Assembly (NCBI RefSeq): GCF_040412425.1
Contig: NC_089744.1
Coordinates: 30,855,001 to 30,919,000 of the forward strand
Direction: 5' to 3'
DNA length: 64,000 nt
DNA from: Macrobrachium rosenbergii
Taxonomy: Eukaryota > Arthropoda > Malacostraca > Decapoda > Palaemonidae
Both the position numbers and the translations under genes were made by a program. Positions 21,336 to 33,099 of the stretch are shown piece by piece. The number at the start of each line of letters is the position of its first letter. The stretch's first letter is position 1. A model generated the notes under the pieces. That model saw only the letters and a list, made by a program, of their open reading frames with translations. It did no database searches and was not told where the DNA came from.

Positions 21336-23144
21336 GATACTGCTCGCCAGCTGCTTCGGTTGCTCGGCCTGGCTTCATTCTTGTGTCTTGAACCCATAGC
21401 AGACACAGAATTTCCCTTTGAACCTTCTTCTCGAGGGGCCTTGGCCTCGAAGGAGTTTAGAGTTCGGGAAACTAGCAATTGTTCACAGCAGACGAGTCCG
21501 CCTGCCCAGTTATGATTGTGTTCACTGCGATCGGCAGCTTGGCTCGGCCGTCCCCTTGGCTTGCCAGACTGGCTCGGCCTCGGTTCGGCCTCTGCCTCGC
21601 CCTGCCTGCCTCCCAGTCCACCTGCATACCAACCAGCTGGATCGCAGTTCGATGATCTCTCGTTGCTCGGCTCGGCCCTACTCGGTTTTTTCCAATTCGG
21701 GTTCTCGGCTATGTTCGAGTGAACTTTTTGCTCTTCCCAGGAAAGTACTTTGCCACGGCACAAGTGCTCTTCTTTCCCTGTGTGGCAGTAATCTTCGGTT
21801 GATTATCGCTCATGGTCCGCCTCTCCTGCTTATCTTACTGGCAGGAAAGGTAGGGATACTCTTTTCTCCTCACCTGTTCTCTTCCCCTCTTGGTTGTTCC
21901 GAGAGGCGCGAGATGGACAGAGAGAGCTCCGACTGAAATTTTCTTCCGGAGTTTGGCTGCCTGGCATGCTTTGGGTGTCAGTCCCCCAATTCTCTCGTAG
22001 TATAACCAGGTAGCCAAGGAGGGTTTCATGGGATCTGTCAAGGTCTCCCTCCAAGGGGAGAGGTACACGCATTTCACGCTTCGGAAACAGCGAAGGTCTT
22101 CCTCTTCAAGTTGCGATCGCCCTCGTGTTTTCGGAGAACTTCTTGCCGATCCGTCGGCGCGAGGATCCCCGGGACAGGACCATGGCTCCCCCAATAAATA
22201 ATCTTCATCGCTCGCAACCCTTGCAGTTCCCGAGGGGCCGAGAGTGTCGGGGTCCACCGTGGTCCTTGCTTCCGAGAGCGTTCTCGACCTGATGAATTCT
22301 TTTCTTCGAAGGAGGTAATTCAGGCCGAGACACCAAGCTTCTCCCCTGCCTCAACAGAATATGAATTCTTCTTGCCTTGAAGGGTCTTGCCAACTGCAGT
22401 TTTTGGGCAATTCTGATGCTAAGAAGAAGGACTTTGTCCCAATTCGGATCTCGGTTTCGTGTTTCATAAGTCCGGAGTTGGCTCAACTCTTAGGAATGAA
22501 CCTTAAGTTGGTTCTGCCTTTCTCTTTCAGAGATTTACCAGATACCTTGGTAATCAAGGTTCGTACCAGGGCACTGCCTTGTCCTTTGGACAATGGCCAA
22601 GAACTTTGGGTCTTAGTCATCTAACTCGACCTTGAGTTCAAGCCAGCCCCCTCAACTCATTAGCTAAGAAGTCCCAGGCTTCAGAAGAAGATTGCAACTG
22701 CATATGGGAGGAGGGAAGAAGAAAGAGAGAAAAGAAGTATTGACTGATGATGCCTGGATGAAATGATACTTATCGAGTCTCTGGAACTGGCAGCAACATT
22801 GCCGAGACCTGGGAATGGATTCCTTCAGGAGAAGTATCTATTTCCCTTAGGTCTCAGCAATTCTTTTCATCGAACTTCCATCCTGCCTCCTCTCCCGTGC
22901 TCTCGATTCGGGAAATGCCACCCTGGTTAGAGCTAATTGTCTTGGTACCTGTCATCTTGCAGAAGTTTCCCCATGGTGGAGAATGAAAGTCTGCTTACAT
23001 TCCTCCGTCCTTCTTTCCTCTTCGAAGTATGAGGAAAGAGTTAGACTAATGCTTGATTGAAGGAACCTTCACATCTTGTGTTTACTTACGGATTCACTGA
23101 TTGAGGAATAGGCGCACTGCGGTAAGACTTTGTCTTGAAGGTGT

Positions 23145-23750
23145 GTGACCGAGACGATTAGTACCGTCTCATCACTGTCCTGGGCTCAGGGCAACCTTTT
23201 GGCCGTCCGAGAATTCAGGATGAGTTTTGCGACACTCACTGGTTTTGTTGTTCTCACTGGTTTTATTGAACAACAAAACCACAGTAGTGGCACTTGTCCA
23301 CAAACAAGAGGTAATTGCTTTTTCCTCCTGTTTCATCTATCGACATTTGCAGGTACTCGAGTGTTCTATTGCACACTCGACAGCTCAATTAACCAGATGC
23401 ATTCCGGGTGGGGATGTATTGGTAGGCAAGCCTGGCCTTGTGCTTGAGTGATCGGGACAGAACGTGCTGCTCACTTTTTTCTTCACGAGGATTCACACAG
23501 AGACTGCTCGACAGAAATCCCTACCGTCCTTCTGTTGCCTCCTGCACAACAAGTCGGTAGTGTTTTTCTCGCTCCTTCATACCAGACCAGGGCCCGCTTC
23601 GGTGAGGCAAGCTGTCTGTTTGGGGAAAACTCGATATCTACTTTTTTTTCCTCTGTATTTGTCTGTTTCGCTAGGGGTTCACAAGCATTGCTCACCCCGA
23701 GTTACAGACAAGTACTTGAAGACTTTGCCTTCATCCGACCCGATAGCTGA
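23145..23750 (+). pseudogene. D1 RNase H / methyltransferase-like remnants
   Basis: NNKTTVVALVHKQ (about 23266-23305) matches the RNase H box read as DNTTVVAYANKQ in D3 and DNTTALSYLKKQ in A2. About 90 bases further, TAQLTRCIPGG matches the closing RNase H motif. The methyltransferase-like domain should follow, but only weak traces are left. Confidence 0.65.
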
Positions 23751-23759
23751 GGCATCGAG

Positions 23760-24840
23760 AAGAGTTCTGCTTGACCCTACCTCCTGTAGCAGCTACACTA
23801 GAAGCGGTTCTTGAGGCAGTACATCCCTGTGTGTTCAGGACTGGGAGACCTTCCAGCTTTCCTTGCAAGCAAAGGCTTTCTTGCCGAGCGGCAACGGATA
23901 TAGCTGGATATCCCTTGAAGTCTTCTGCAACACTGTCCCAGGGACTGGATCCGTCTTCTCTGATGGCGTCGTTGACGGAACTTTTCGGGTCAGAGTCGCT
24001 CTTCAAGTCTAGACTTCCTCGTCTTCACCGAGGGTTGCTTCTCTCCCTTTCATTTGTGAAGAACGTAGGCCCTTGCGACCTAGTCTTGTATCTGAAGTAG
24101 CTTCATCTCCTCAGTCGAGAGTTAGCTACGGACGAGAAGCTTCTTTGGTCGTGCTGTCCCAGGGAACTGTTCCCTGGGTGGCATGTGACTCTCATTTAGG
24201 GTTCCTGTCCATGCTCTGCACATGCCTTACGAGAGTCATCAGATAGAGATATGCCCTCTTAGGACCATCTCTCATCTTACTCTGGTCTGGCATAGATGGA
24301 AGAACAGGGATGAGGATCATACCTCGACTCCTTCTTAGATGTCGTGGGTGGACTCCAAATCCATTGGCATCTACTGTCAGGTTCAAGTCCTTCTTATTCC
24401 CCTCCTCCTTGGACTTTGTGTCGATGATCCAGATCATTCGTTACTTTGTCCTATTAGGGAGCTGTGGCACTTAATGAAGGCTCGACATTCCTAACCTGGA
24501 TGTCCTCAGCGTTTTCGCTAGTACTGTCTCTCCCAAGGAAGAAGTGTCTGAGGACACATCTTCCTCCTGACTTCGTGAAGCGATCAAAGGAGGTACTTGG
24601 CAGCTGACGACAACGATACCGGTACCTTCCACCTGAGAGCTCACGAAGTCGATGGCTTGGTCCATCCCTTGCATTCCAGAAGTTTCTGTTTGCCTGAAAG
24701 CAAGACGTGGTCTCATAGACCACACTCTTGTCTTCCTGTGGTCTTGCCCACAGGCCCTTGGAACCTTTTTCCTTTGGCCCTGTGGTGGCTGCTCAACAAG
24801 TTGTGTTGTCTTACCCGGCTCCTTCAAGAGGACGAGTAGC
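23760..24840 (+). pseudogene. D1 tyrosine recombinase, catalytic boxes lost
   Basis: The C-terminal half aligns with D3 and D2: the CPIRELW box, then REAIKGG, then the His box at 24641-24650. Directly after His-Glu the frame jumps to the MAWSIP reading (24652 on), so the Arg of H-x-x-R is not encoded. The stretch holding the Tyr in D3 and G1 is shortened to one without a Tyr (24720-24765). D2 has the same lesions. Confidence 0.65.
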
Positions 24841-25379
24841 ATCTCGCCTTAGGTGTTGGTTCTGGAAGTGAGAAGGATTCCGAGAGTGACTGGCCTCTCT
24901 TCCTCCTCCTTCCCCGTCCTCCAACTTCTTCTCCTTTGGAATGAGAATAGGACTCGAACCAATAGCTGCTGGAACTGGCGCTGATGCAGTAAGACTACAC
25001 ATCGAGCACCCGTTCTATTTTTCTTATAGAATCTTAGAAGCAATTCCGCTCCTTCCTCTAGCAAGGGGAGGGAGGAGAGACTGGCAATAAGGGAACCCTA
25101 TCTCTGGTTTTCCTTACTGCCTCCGACTCTAGATCCTTCCAGCCTATTTTGTAGGAGTTGCGTTTCCTCACTCATGCGAAAAGGTCCAGTATCTGACATT
25201 TGATCTTGCAGTTCCTACACTCCGATCATATGTCAGAGGCACAGTACTCCTCCTCGCTCTTTCGACCAGGAGGAGTAACCCAGGTGTGCAGAACTCCAGT
25301 CAGTTCAAGAGACTCACTCAGATTCCTCCCTCCAACCAGTGAGTCTTCCTAATGTAAAGGACCGAGGGTTTGTATATTG

Positions 25380-25440
25380 TGTCGGAACAAATCACAGTTT
25401 TTGAAAGTAAATTGTATTTTTCCTAACTATACAAACCTGA
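25380..25440 (+). repeat. D1 internal complementary region
   Basis: GTCGGAACAA (complement of the left end) joins ATCACAGTTTTTGAAAG (complement of the right end) at 25390/25391, followed by TTTTTCCTAACTATACAAACC. The right terminal repeat runs from here to 25688. Confidence 0.85.
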
Positions 25441-25688
25441 GGTCCTTTTCATTACATATTATGCCCACTTCTTTCCACCCCTCAATCTGAACCTGGACTG
25501 AAAGGCAAATTGGAATGTTTACATCCAAGCAGGCGAGTATTCCCGCCTACCTGGCGGTTCTTACTGCCTAACCACCTTGCTCAAGAGTTTAACGGCCGTT
25601 TCCAGCCTATGCTGAAAGTAATTCCTAATGTAAAGGACCTCAGGTTTTATAGTTAGGAAAAATACAATTTACTTTCAAAAATTGTGAT

Positions 25689-26640
25689 TTCGAGAACACC
25701 TCTGGATTTTCTTGATTAAGGACAGATGAGGAAATATCTCTTGTTCCTCAAGAACTTGGTGGGATTAGGTTTGGTGGCTTACTTAGCCCAGCCTAAGTAG
25801 TTGAGTCCTTAGCCTAGCCTACATTAGATCAGAGGAATAAGTTCCTCTCTGGCATTCAAGAAGAACATGTCTGTTCATAGGATTTTGAATGCTGGCTCTT
25901 GGCTTTGTCAGACCACTTTCACTTCCTTCTATCTGAAGGACTTTGCCCACAGGTCCTTGGACACTTTTTTCCTTAGGTCCGGTGTTGGACAAATTGCGTA
26001 GCTCAAAGTGCCCCTGGTGGGACAGTTTGTATTTTGCCTAAGATGATAGTGTGGAAGAGGGAATGAGTGAGATGACTGGTCTTTTTTCTTTCCCTTTTTC
26101 CTTTCTTCTCTGCCTACGGACAGTTTTGAACGACATATGCTGGAATTGGCTTGATGCAGGTGAGCTTTGCAGTCATGCTGTTACTGCATTTATATGTTCC
26201 ATACAACTTACAAATATGCTTCTCAGTAGCCTTTATTTCTCTCTCCAGCAAGAGGAGTGAGGAGTGATGACAAACCCATTGCATGAGGCTGACATGGTTT
26301 GTTGCTTGAACGGATATAATTCTTGTTGACTTCCATATATGCAATGAATCTAACATGTTCCATTGTATTTTAACCTAGTGGGTTGGGTGTTAGGTACCCA
26401 CATATCTAATAACTCAGAGGCTTAGTTCCTCTTCCTTAGAACCATACTTTCTAAGAGGAGAGATCAGGTGTGCTGAACCTCCAGTCGGTTCAGGATTCTC
26501 ATGCATCTCTCCAAGTTAAGACCAAAGGTTTGTTCAGCGTACGAACAGATGACAAATTTTTAATTAATTTGTATTTTTCATAGCTAACAAACCTGAGATC
26601 TTAATGTTGACTGCCCACCTCTAGCCACCCCTCTTATTTT
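25689..26640 (+). mobile_element. DIRS 3' fragment G1
   Basis: It contains the recombinase end with the catalytic Tyr context readable as FTSFYLKDFAHRSLDTFFL (about 25918-25972) and an ICR-like stretch at 26520-26600 (GTACGAACAG, ATGACAAATTTTTAATT, TATTTTTCATAGCTAACAAACC). Its right end is lost into the following sequence. It is the 3' third of a family D relative. Confidence 0.6.
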
Positions 26641-28656
26641 TTATCCTGAGTTGGAAAAAAGACTGGATACATAACGAGGTTCTAGCAAGGTCTCTGACCC
26701 GCTTCCACCTCATCTACCGTATCGGATGCCAGATGCCACAGGTTCCTTGCATATACAATTTTTTATTGTTTCCCTTCCGATATCGATGAGATCTTACTGA
26801 TAAAGTGGAATTGATCGAGACCCTGATCTCTTTCTTTTCTTGTTGCTCTCTTCTCTACTGAGATAGTAAGAAGAAAAGACCTATCAGGTGTTGGACCTAT
26901 AGAATACACGTGACTGCAGTATTTCAACTGATATAACACTTTGTTTTATACACAAATGTATCTTTCAGTGGCATACCCTTCCTCTCTCTAGCTAAAGGGG
27001 AAAGGAATGATATTAGACATGTATTGGTAGACAACTTAGTTTCTTGTCTGAACAGAGATATCTATGAACTGATCTGGAGACCAAGTTATAAAAACTTATT
27101 TCAGTCAAGGAAAGGTGTCTGGTGCCCCTTTCCTTGGTCCTTGTGCTGTTACGTTACTCCTGTGAGGAGTGGGAGATGTAGGCAGTAATTACTTGGTCTC
27201 CAAAGGTCCTAGTGTCTTTCCATGTCAGGTGTGTGACAGTGGTAGTACTAAAGACAGACAGAAGTACTTTACGATGACCAACAAGGAACCAAAAGTGAGG
27301 TGGATGAAATGTCAGCACTTTTTCAGTGACGTCAAGGGATAGGACAGTTGATCTTGACTTCTGGTTCTCTCTCAACCTCGAAAGAAGATTGGTGATACTC
27401 TTTCTTCCCCCCGATTTCTTGTTGTTGACTCTGTTCTGATCTGCTTGTTCTGCATATTCAAAGGTGATTAGTTAGATTGATCATTTCCCCTCAGTGGTCC
27501 TGTGGCACCAAAGACAGTATGACTTCTTTGTTACCCCCATAATCTAGTCTTTCAACCCAAAGCTAATGACTAGTTCGTTGGCTTCTAGTTGCTCGAGAAA
27601 CGATGGCAAAGGGATCCTTTCTCTAGCTAGGGAACTGATCAACCAAGCGTACTGTGAAACTTCCTACTGGACATCACATTTTGGGTAGCATCTCTAGAAT
27701 GCAAAGTCATCCATATGTCTGTCACAATCAGAAAGGACATGTAGTTTGAGTACTAGGGTAGAATGTGTTTGTGAAATTCACATTCTTATCCTCTTACCTT
27801 GGATTGTTGACCATAGGCAAAGGGATCATTTCTCTGCCTAGGGGTTTGACCTTCTTAACATACCCTGCAATTTCCTGGTGGTCATCAGTATGTTTGAGGC
27901 AACATCTCTGGGGGCCACAGTCATCCATTGATCTGTGGCATTCAGGAAGAACCTGGCTATCTGGTACTAGGATAGAATGTAATTGTGCAGTTCACATTCT
28001 TATCTTTCTGCCTTTGGTTATGGCCCATGGGTCCTTGGACTCCTATTCCTTGGATCCTTGGTGGATGCTCAGTAAGTCATGTAGTTTACCCAACTCTTAA
28101 GGACAGGTTGCATCTCACCTAATGTGTGTGGCTGCAGGGAGAAGGTGTGGGGGGACTGGCCTCTTACCTTCCTCCTGTATTCCGTCCTCTTCCAGTGGAC
28201 AGAGGAAGAGTGAACAAGCTGTCACGAGCTGGACTTGCGTGCATGCAGGTGATCTGCATGACAGACTATCCTGTCTATAATCCAGCTTTGTTTGGATTAA
28301 TAGATGCATTTCCTACCTTCTCTCTAGCACAGTGAGAGAAGGACTGACTATGGGCAAGCCAGTTGGTTATTTTTAGATACATAGTCTTCGACATTGTGGG
28401 TTCATATGTACCTTTTGAATCAAGGGTTTTCATACTTTCCTTTTATTCGAGGTGCCCAGAAGTCTGTCAGTTCAGCATCCCTTGTTCAGTAGATCAGAGG
28501 TATGGTATCCTTCCTTTGCTCTCTCGTGACCAGGAAGAGAATACCAGGTGAGCTGAGCTGCCAGTCGGTTCAGAGAATTACTTGGGATCCTCCCGCCAAT
28601 AGTAAGTCTCAATATGTAAAGACCAAGGATTTGTATTAGTGTAGGAAGAAATGACA
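26640..28656 (+). mobile_element. DIRS 3' fragment G2
   Basis: It has a tandemly triplicated recombinase-end segment (27440-28080) and an ICR start at 28615-28656 (AAGGATTTGTATTAGTGTAGG). The ICR is cut by the left end of element F. The first part (26640-27440) is AT-rich and not assigned with confidence. Confidence 0.5.
27440..28080 (+). repeat. Three ~210-bp tandem copies of a recombinase-end segment
   Basis: Anchors: GCAAAGGGATC at 27606 and again at 27818 (212 bp apart), both followed by a TTTCTCT...CTAGGG match. The stretch TAGAATGT...TTCACATTCTTATC occurs at about 27755 and about 27973. The third unit has the less diverged GCCCATGGGTCCTTGGACTCC. The period is about 205-215 bp and the units are diverged. 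Confidence 0.65.
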
Positions 28657-30327
28657 AAATTTATAAGTAACTTATCAAGTAATTACATTGCTTTTGGTTT
28701 CTATTATCGGCAGCTTAAAATTTTGAAATTTGCTGGTCGCGCTAGATTTTTTTGGGTTTTGGTGACATGCCCTGCCCACTTTTGGGGAAAGAAAGGAACA
28801 ACTAGCAAAAGAGCTTCAATTTGTTCCTGCCAGCTGATGGCTATACACCAGTTGTTAGCAGCAGCTGTTTCTCTTTTGGAATCTGTTTTTCTTGTTGATA
28901 TTTCATAGCTTTGTGAGGTATTCTGTTTTGTTAGCCTTTTCGGCTCATTTAGATAGTGTTAGATCATTAATTGTGACTTAACTGATTTGACTATTCCTGA
29001 TTTTGACTTAACTTCCTTGGTTTTTCATTATGTCTGACTCTAGTTTGTGTAGCTTTTGTATTGCTGCAATACTCTTTTGACCAAGGAAATCTATGGTTCT
29101 CATACTATCTGCACAGGCTGTAGGAAACAAGTATATTTTTGAAGAGCTAACTTGTAGCAAATGTATTGATTGAGATTTAAAGAGGTGGAAGGCTTCGAAA
29201 TCTTATTTGAACAAACTGGCTAGGGACAAGAACAGAACAGCTACTGCTAGACAGACCAGTCAAACTTTACCTAGCCTGGAATCTCTTAGTCCTTTTATTG
29301 CTAATGTTGATGTTGATATTAATGTTCCTGTGATGTCTGCTAATCCCGTTAACGATCCCTCTCCTGTGAAACCCTCACCTTTAGCTGGCTCTCATGCTTC
29401 CAAACCCAACCCCGTGACCAGCCTCGAGTTAAAGACTGATAAAAGATTTGAATTGATTGTTGAATCATTTGCTAAGTTAGCTTCATCCGTCAAAGTGCTT
29501 ATGGATGATAGGAGTGTTTCAGAACACCCTGTAGTGCCCAGTATTAGTGTTGTGCTGGCAGAGCGTGCAGTAGTGCCCAGTGCAAGTGGAGTGTTGATGG
29601 AGGAGGTGGCTGCCCGACCCATTGATTCTCTTAGGCAAAGGTCAATGACATACTCCCCTAAACCTGGGAGAAGTCTAAGTGGGGTTGGTGGCGTCTGCCC
29701 TCAGGTAGTTGACCCCTCAGTTGAACCTGTTGCCAAATCCCAGGTTGCAGCCATTGGAAAGGCGTTTCGTTGGACTCTCTTCATCTTTCCTTGAGTTTGG
29801 AGGGTTCTTCTCCAAAGCAGCAGTGGTGCTATACGGATGAGTCACATCCACTGAAAAGACGTGCTAGTGGTATTTCATGTTTGACTCCAGTGTCTTACAA
29901 GAAGTTGAAGGATCCCTTGGATAGTCCTCAGCCTTCGTGTAGTGGTTGGGACAACCGGAGTGGTTTTCTTTGGTTCCTCCTGTTGCAGAGAGTCAGGAAA
30001 TGTCTTCCAAGCACTTTGTCTCGTATGTAGCAGTATAGGGAAAAATTAGATAGGAAAGCATAAAGAGAAAGAGAGAGAAAGAATAAAGAGAGAGAACAGA
30101 GACCTCACCCAGCCTCCCCACAACTTAGTGGGGAGTCAAGAATTCTGACAAAAGCTAAAACATTTGAAACACACCTGGTGGAGAATGGGTGAACTAGACA
30201 GTCACCCAGGCAGCCATTCGATCTTTCGTTGAATGCCGACTTGCCTGTTGGCGTGGAGATATAAGCTAACTTCAACAGTAGATAAGTATCCAAATAATAA
30301 ATTTTATTATGAAAATTTATATATTTC
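28657..30327 (+). mobile_element. DIRS element F, internally deleted
   Basis: The left repeat (28657 to about 28800) is the complement of the repeat at 1-193. ORF1 follows (28990-29795), then, after about 30020, a right-end-like region (30100-30327, ending in an ATTTTATTATGAAAATT tail). RT, RNase H and recombinase are absent, so the element is nonautonomous. Its left end lies inside the ICR of G2. Confidence 0.65.
29207..29794 (+). CDS. Element F gag-like ORF1 fragment (195 codons)
   Basis: An open frame without stops, beginning NKLARDKNRTATARQT and rich in Ser, Pro and Val. Upstream, in a stop-interrupted frame, is a Cys motif followed by DLKRWKASKSYLNKLARD, the same layout as the C-x-x-C...W...Y segment at the start of other DIRS ORF1 proteins here. 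I read it as the N-terminal half of a DIRS structural protein, truncated on its right. No host gene is implied. The start codon is uncertain. Confidence 0.55.
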   Translation: MNKLARDKNRTATARQTSQTLPSLESLSPFIANVDVDINVPVMSANPVNDPSPVKPSPLAGSHASKPNPVTSLELKTDKRFELIVESFAKLASSVKVLMDDRSVSEHPVVPSISVVLAERAVVPSASGVLMEEVAARPIDSLRQRSMTYSPKPGRSLSGVGGVCPQVVDPSVEPVAKSQVAAIGKAFRWTLFIFP

Positions 30328-30654
30328 AGGGACCATATATTTTTACTGGAAATATACTGCAACCTATATTGCTCTTACGTGTGTAGATTTTGTAGGTTTT
30401 ATATGCTTTGTGGGTGTTCACATTAGATAAGCAAGGTTTCTCCTTCCCATTGACTGGGTTCAGATGTAGAGCAAACAATTGAGTGGGGTGGGTTAATGGG
30501 AGGGGGTCTTCTGTCTCATTTTAGGGGCATCTCTCAAACTCTTGGCAGAGGAAGATTGTATTCCTAGTCTGTTATTCGCATTTAGTTATTCTGATGTATT
30601 ATGCAATGGTATTTATTTATGAAGAAAAAAATGTTTAATTCAACATTATCACAG
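30328..30654 (+). other. End of ZW10 intron c-d
   Basis: AT-rich intron DNA between the right edge of F and exon d; no feature seen. Confidence 0.6.
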
Positions 30655-30857
30655 GTTTGGAATGAGACAGTATCATGGGATGAGGAAAGGAGGAATAATG
30701 GCTCAAGGGTAGTGACTCTGTTGATCAAAGTAGGAGGAGAATCATCCAAGGAATCGTTGCAGAAGCTTCAGCAGATGTTTGAAGCTTTACACATGTTAGG
30801 GGAATTACAAAGACGTATCAAAGCACTGGGGAAAAATTTGATGCGTTATTTCTTCAG
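30655..30857 (+). CDS. ZW10: ZW10 internal exon d
   Basis: The exon starts VWNETVSWDEERRNN and ends RIKALGKNLMRYFFR. The end matches the conserved ZW10 signature of the form LGEL-x(3)-IK-x(2)-G-x-x-L-x-KY/RYxxRP, here LGELQRRIKALGKNLMRYFF. It has 203 bp in phase 0 and leaves two bases (AG) of an Arg codon completed by the next exon. The acceptor is TATCACAG (30647-30654) and the donor GTGAGG at 30858. This is the most diagnostic exon for the gene name. Confidence 0.95.
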
Positions 30858-31253
30858 GTGAGGTATTTGGAAGGAATTAGTACATAGTATTATGTATTGT
30901 TTTTATTTCTTTTCCTGTACACTATCTGAGTAGTGTTGATACTATTTTATTTGTAAGTGGATAATATGTGAAAACTTGGTTACTCCTCCCTCAAGCATTT
31001 TGATAGTATATCATTCACCAGAACAGTAAACTTTTTTGTAGTTTGTTTATATATTGGTATTTGGTATATGTTTTTATGTAAGTATGTAGCCTACAGAAAT
31101 TTTTGAGGATATTGAGTGACAAAGTAGCAGTAGCAGCCATGTGGCTTAGTACTTCCTGTTGTTGTATGCTGTTTCAGAGTGATGTCTAATTGTTTTTATT
31201 CAGAAACTAGACATGCAATAGTTATATATCCTTGGTTGAGACAGACCTGCAAA
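30858..31253 (+). other. Start of ZW10 intron d-e before element D3
   Basis: About 400 bp of AT-rich intron following the GTGAGG donor. I see no gene or repeat family before the D3 terminus at 31254. Confidence 0.6.
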
Positions 31254-32109
31254 ATCACAATTTTTAAAGTAAATTGTATTTTTCCTAACTATACAAACCT
31301 GAGGTCCTTTACATTAGGAATTACTTTCAGCGTAGGCTGGAAACGGCCGTTGAACTTTCGAACAAGGTGGTTAGGCAGTTAACTACCGTCTGGGAGGCTG
31401 GAGTACCGCCTGCCCAGATGTAAACCATTTCAATTTGCCTTTCGGGCAGGTATCAGATTGAGGGGTGGCATGAGGTGGGCATGAAATGCAAAGGATCTCG
31501 GGTTTGTATAGTTAGGAAAAACACAATTTACTTTAAAAATTGTGATTTGTTCCGACACGATATACAAACCCTCGGTCCTTTACATTAGGAAGACTCACTG
31601 GTTGGAGGGAGGAATCTGAATGAGTCGCCTGAACTGACTAGAGCTCACCACCTTGTCTTCCCTTCCGGTCGATAGAGCGAGGAAGGGAAAACTGCCTCTG
31701 ACAATATGATCGGGTTGTAAGAAATGCAGGATTAATTGTCAGACTTCTGGGTCCCTTTGCATGAAAGAGGAATCGTGAGTTCATGCAAAGTAGGCTAGGA
31801 AGAACTTGGAGTCAGATGACATTAAGGCAATCACAAGCATTGGGTTTGTCTTATATTCATGGTCTCCCTCCCCCCTTTGCAAGGGGAAGGAGTGGGGTGT
31901 CTTCTATCAACCTGAATGGAAAATAGAACAGGTGCTCCCGTTGGGTGCTTACCTGCATCGACCGCCAGATCCAGCATGTAACAGCACGTCCGCTCCCTGC
32001 CTGTGGGAAGAGAGCCAGGATTTGGAGAAAGAAGAGAGGCCAGTCACTCCACATTCATTCTCCCAACCACAACCGTACATCTTAAGCGAGATGCAACCTG
32101 TCCTGTAAG

Positions 32110-33060
32110 CTACACAACTTGTTGAGCAGCCACCATAGGACCCAAGGAAAAAGTGTCCAAGGACTTGTGAGCAACATCCTGGAGGTAGAAGGAGGTGAAG
32201 GTGGTCTATTGGGACCACACACCTGCCTTCAGCAGCTGCACAACCGACATAATGCTGCGGACTTCGTGAGCTCTCGGACGAAGCATACCGGTGTCGTCTT
32301 CTCCTGCAGCAGAATACGCTCTCCTTATTGTCTCACGAAGCCAGAAAGAGATGGTGTTCTTGGACACTTCTTTCTTGGTCGAGTCCTTTTCAGATAGAGC
32401 CGCAGCACTCTAACAGGACACAGTAGCATCTCGTATGGTTCATTACCTACAAAGTCCTCTAGGGAGGATCATGAAAGACTCGAACTGTGCGTTAGGGACC
32501 GAAGGATTCTAAGTCTTCGCTACGAAATCCAGGACAAAATTGAGCATAACTGATCCCCATCCTCTCGAGTGTTTAACATCGAAGGAAAGTCCGTGTAGTT
32601 CGCCAACTCTCTTTGCTGATGCCAGGGCCAGCAGGAAGACGGTCTTGAGGGTCAGATCCCTGTCTGACGACTTCCGTAAAGGCTGGTACGGTGCACGAGT
32701 CAGGCACCTTAGAAAGAGAGTTACATCCCACGCCGGGGGCCTGAGATCCGTGGGTGGGCAAGACCTTTCGAAGCTTCTCATCAGTAGGGAAATCTCAAAG
32801 GAGGAAGAGATGTCTACTCCTTTCAGCCGCAAGACTAAGCTGAGTGCATCATGGTAGCCTTTCACAGCTGAAACGGAGAGAAGCCTCTCTCGGCGAAGGA
32901 AGACGAGGAAGTCCGCGACCTGCTGAATAGTAGCTCCAACCGGAGAGATACCCTGTCGACGACACCAATCACAGAAGACGGACCACTTTCCCTGGTATAC
33001 CGCTGTGGAGAAACGTCTGAGGTACCCGGCCATCTACGTTGCTGCGTGATGCGAAAAGCC
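32110..33060 (-). pseudogene. D3 tyrosine recombinase, catalytic boxes retained
   Basis: The open frame 33033-32509 contains STAVYQGKWSVFCDWC (N-terminal SAM-like helix), QVADFLVFLRRERLL, TVFLLALASAKRVGELHGL with the first catalytic Arg, and ends ...FVAKT. Beyond a frame change, the C-terminal part has FWLRETIRRAYSAAGEDD, the H-x-x-R box in RAHEVRSIMS (about 32260-32290), and the Tyr in TTFTSFYLQDV (about 32180-32205). Stops and shifts at 32410-32510 break it, but all four catalytic positions are still readable. Confidence 0.8.
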
Positions 33061-33099
33061 TCTCGCTTGCAGGAGATGGTGGATAACCTCCAGCCATGA

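Larger units (their letters stand above)
18970..22640 (+). pseudogene. D1 ORF1/RT-side region, unreadable
   Basis: A GC-rich, collinear counterpart of D2 43960-47560. It has Ser/Pro-rich pieces, three long tandem units (19729-20341) and a 24-bp minisatellite (21247-21335). A block at 22361-22623 (KKDFVPIRISVSCFISPELA) is conserved in D2 (47322-47549) but I cannot name it. No frame is open for long. The position suggests gag followed by the RT part, but no RT signature could be confirmed. Confidence 0.45.
18480..25688 (+). mobile_element. DIRS retrotransposon D1 (family D), defective
   Basis: The left end, TTGTCCCACACAATATAC, is at 18480; the right end, AAAAATTGTGAT, is at 25688. The ICR joint at 25390/25391 spells both ends. 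It is 7.2 kb and collinear with D2 but with an expanded gag repeat. RNase H (about 23240-23420) and recombinase C-terminus (about 24340-24830) are recognisable; a clear RT active site is not. The recombinase lacks readable HxxR and Tyr boxes (see findings). Confidence 0.85.

Noticed and set aside
21835..22257. Minus-strand open frames conserved between D1 and D2
   Set aside because: Conservation follows from the two elements being copies of each other. No domain is recognised and all other element genes are on the plus strand.
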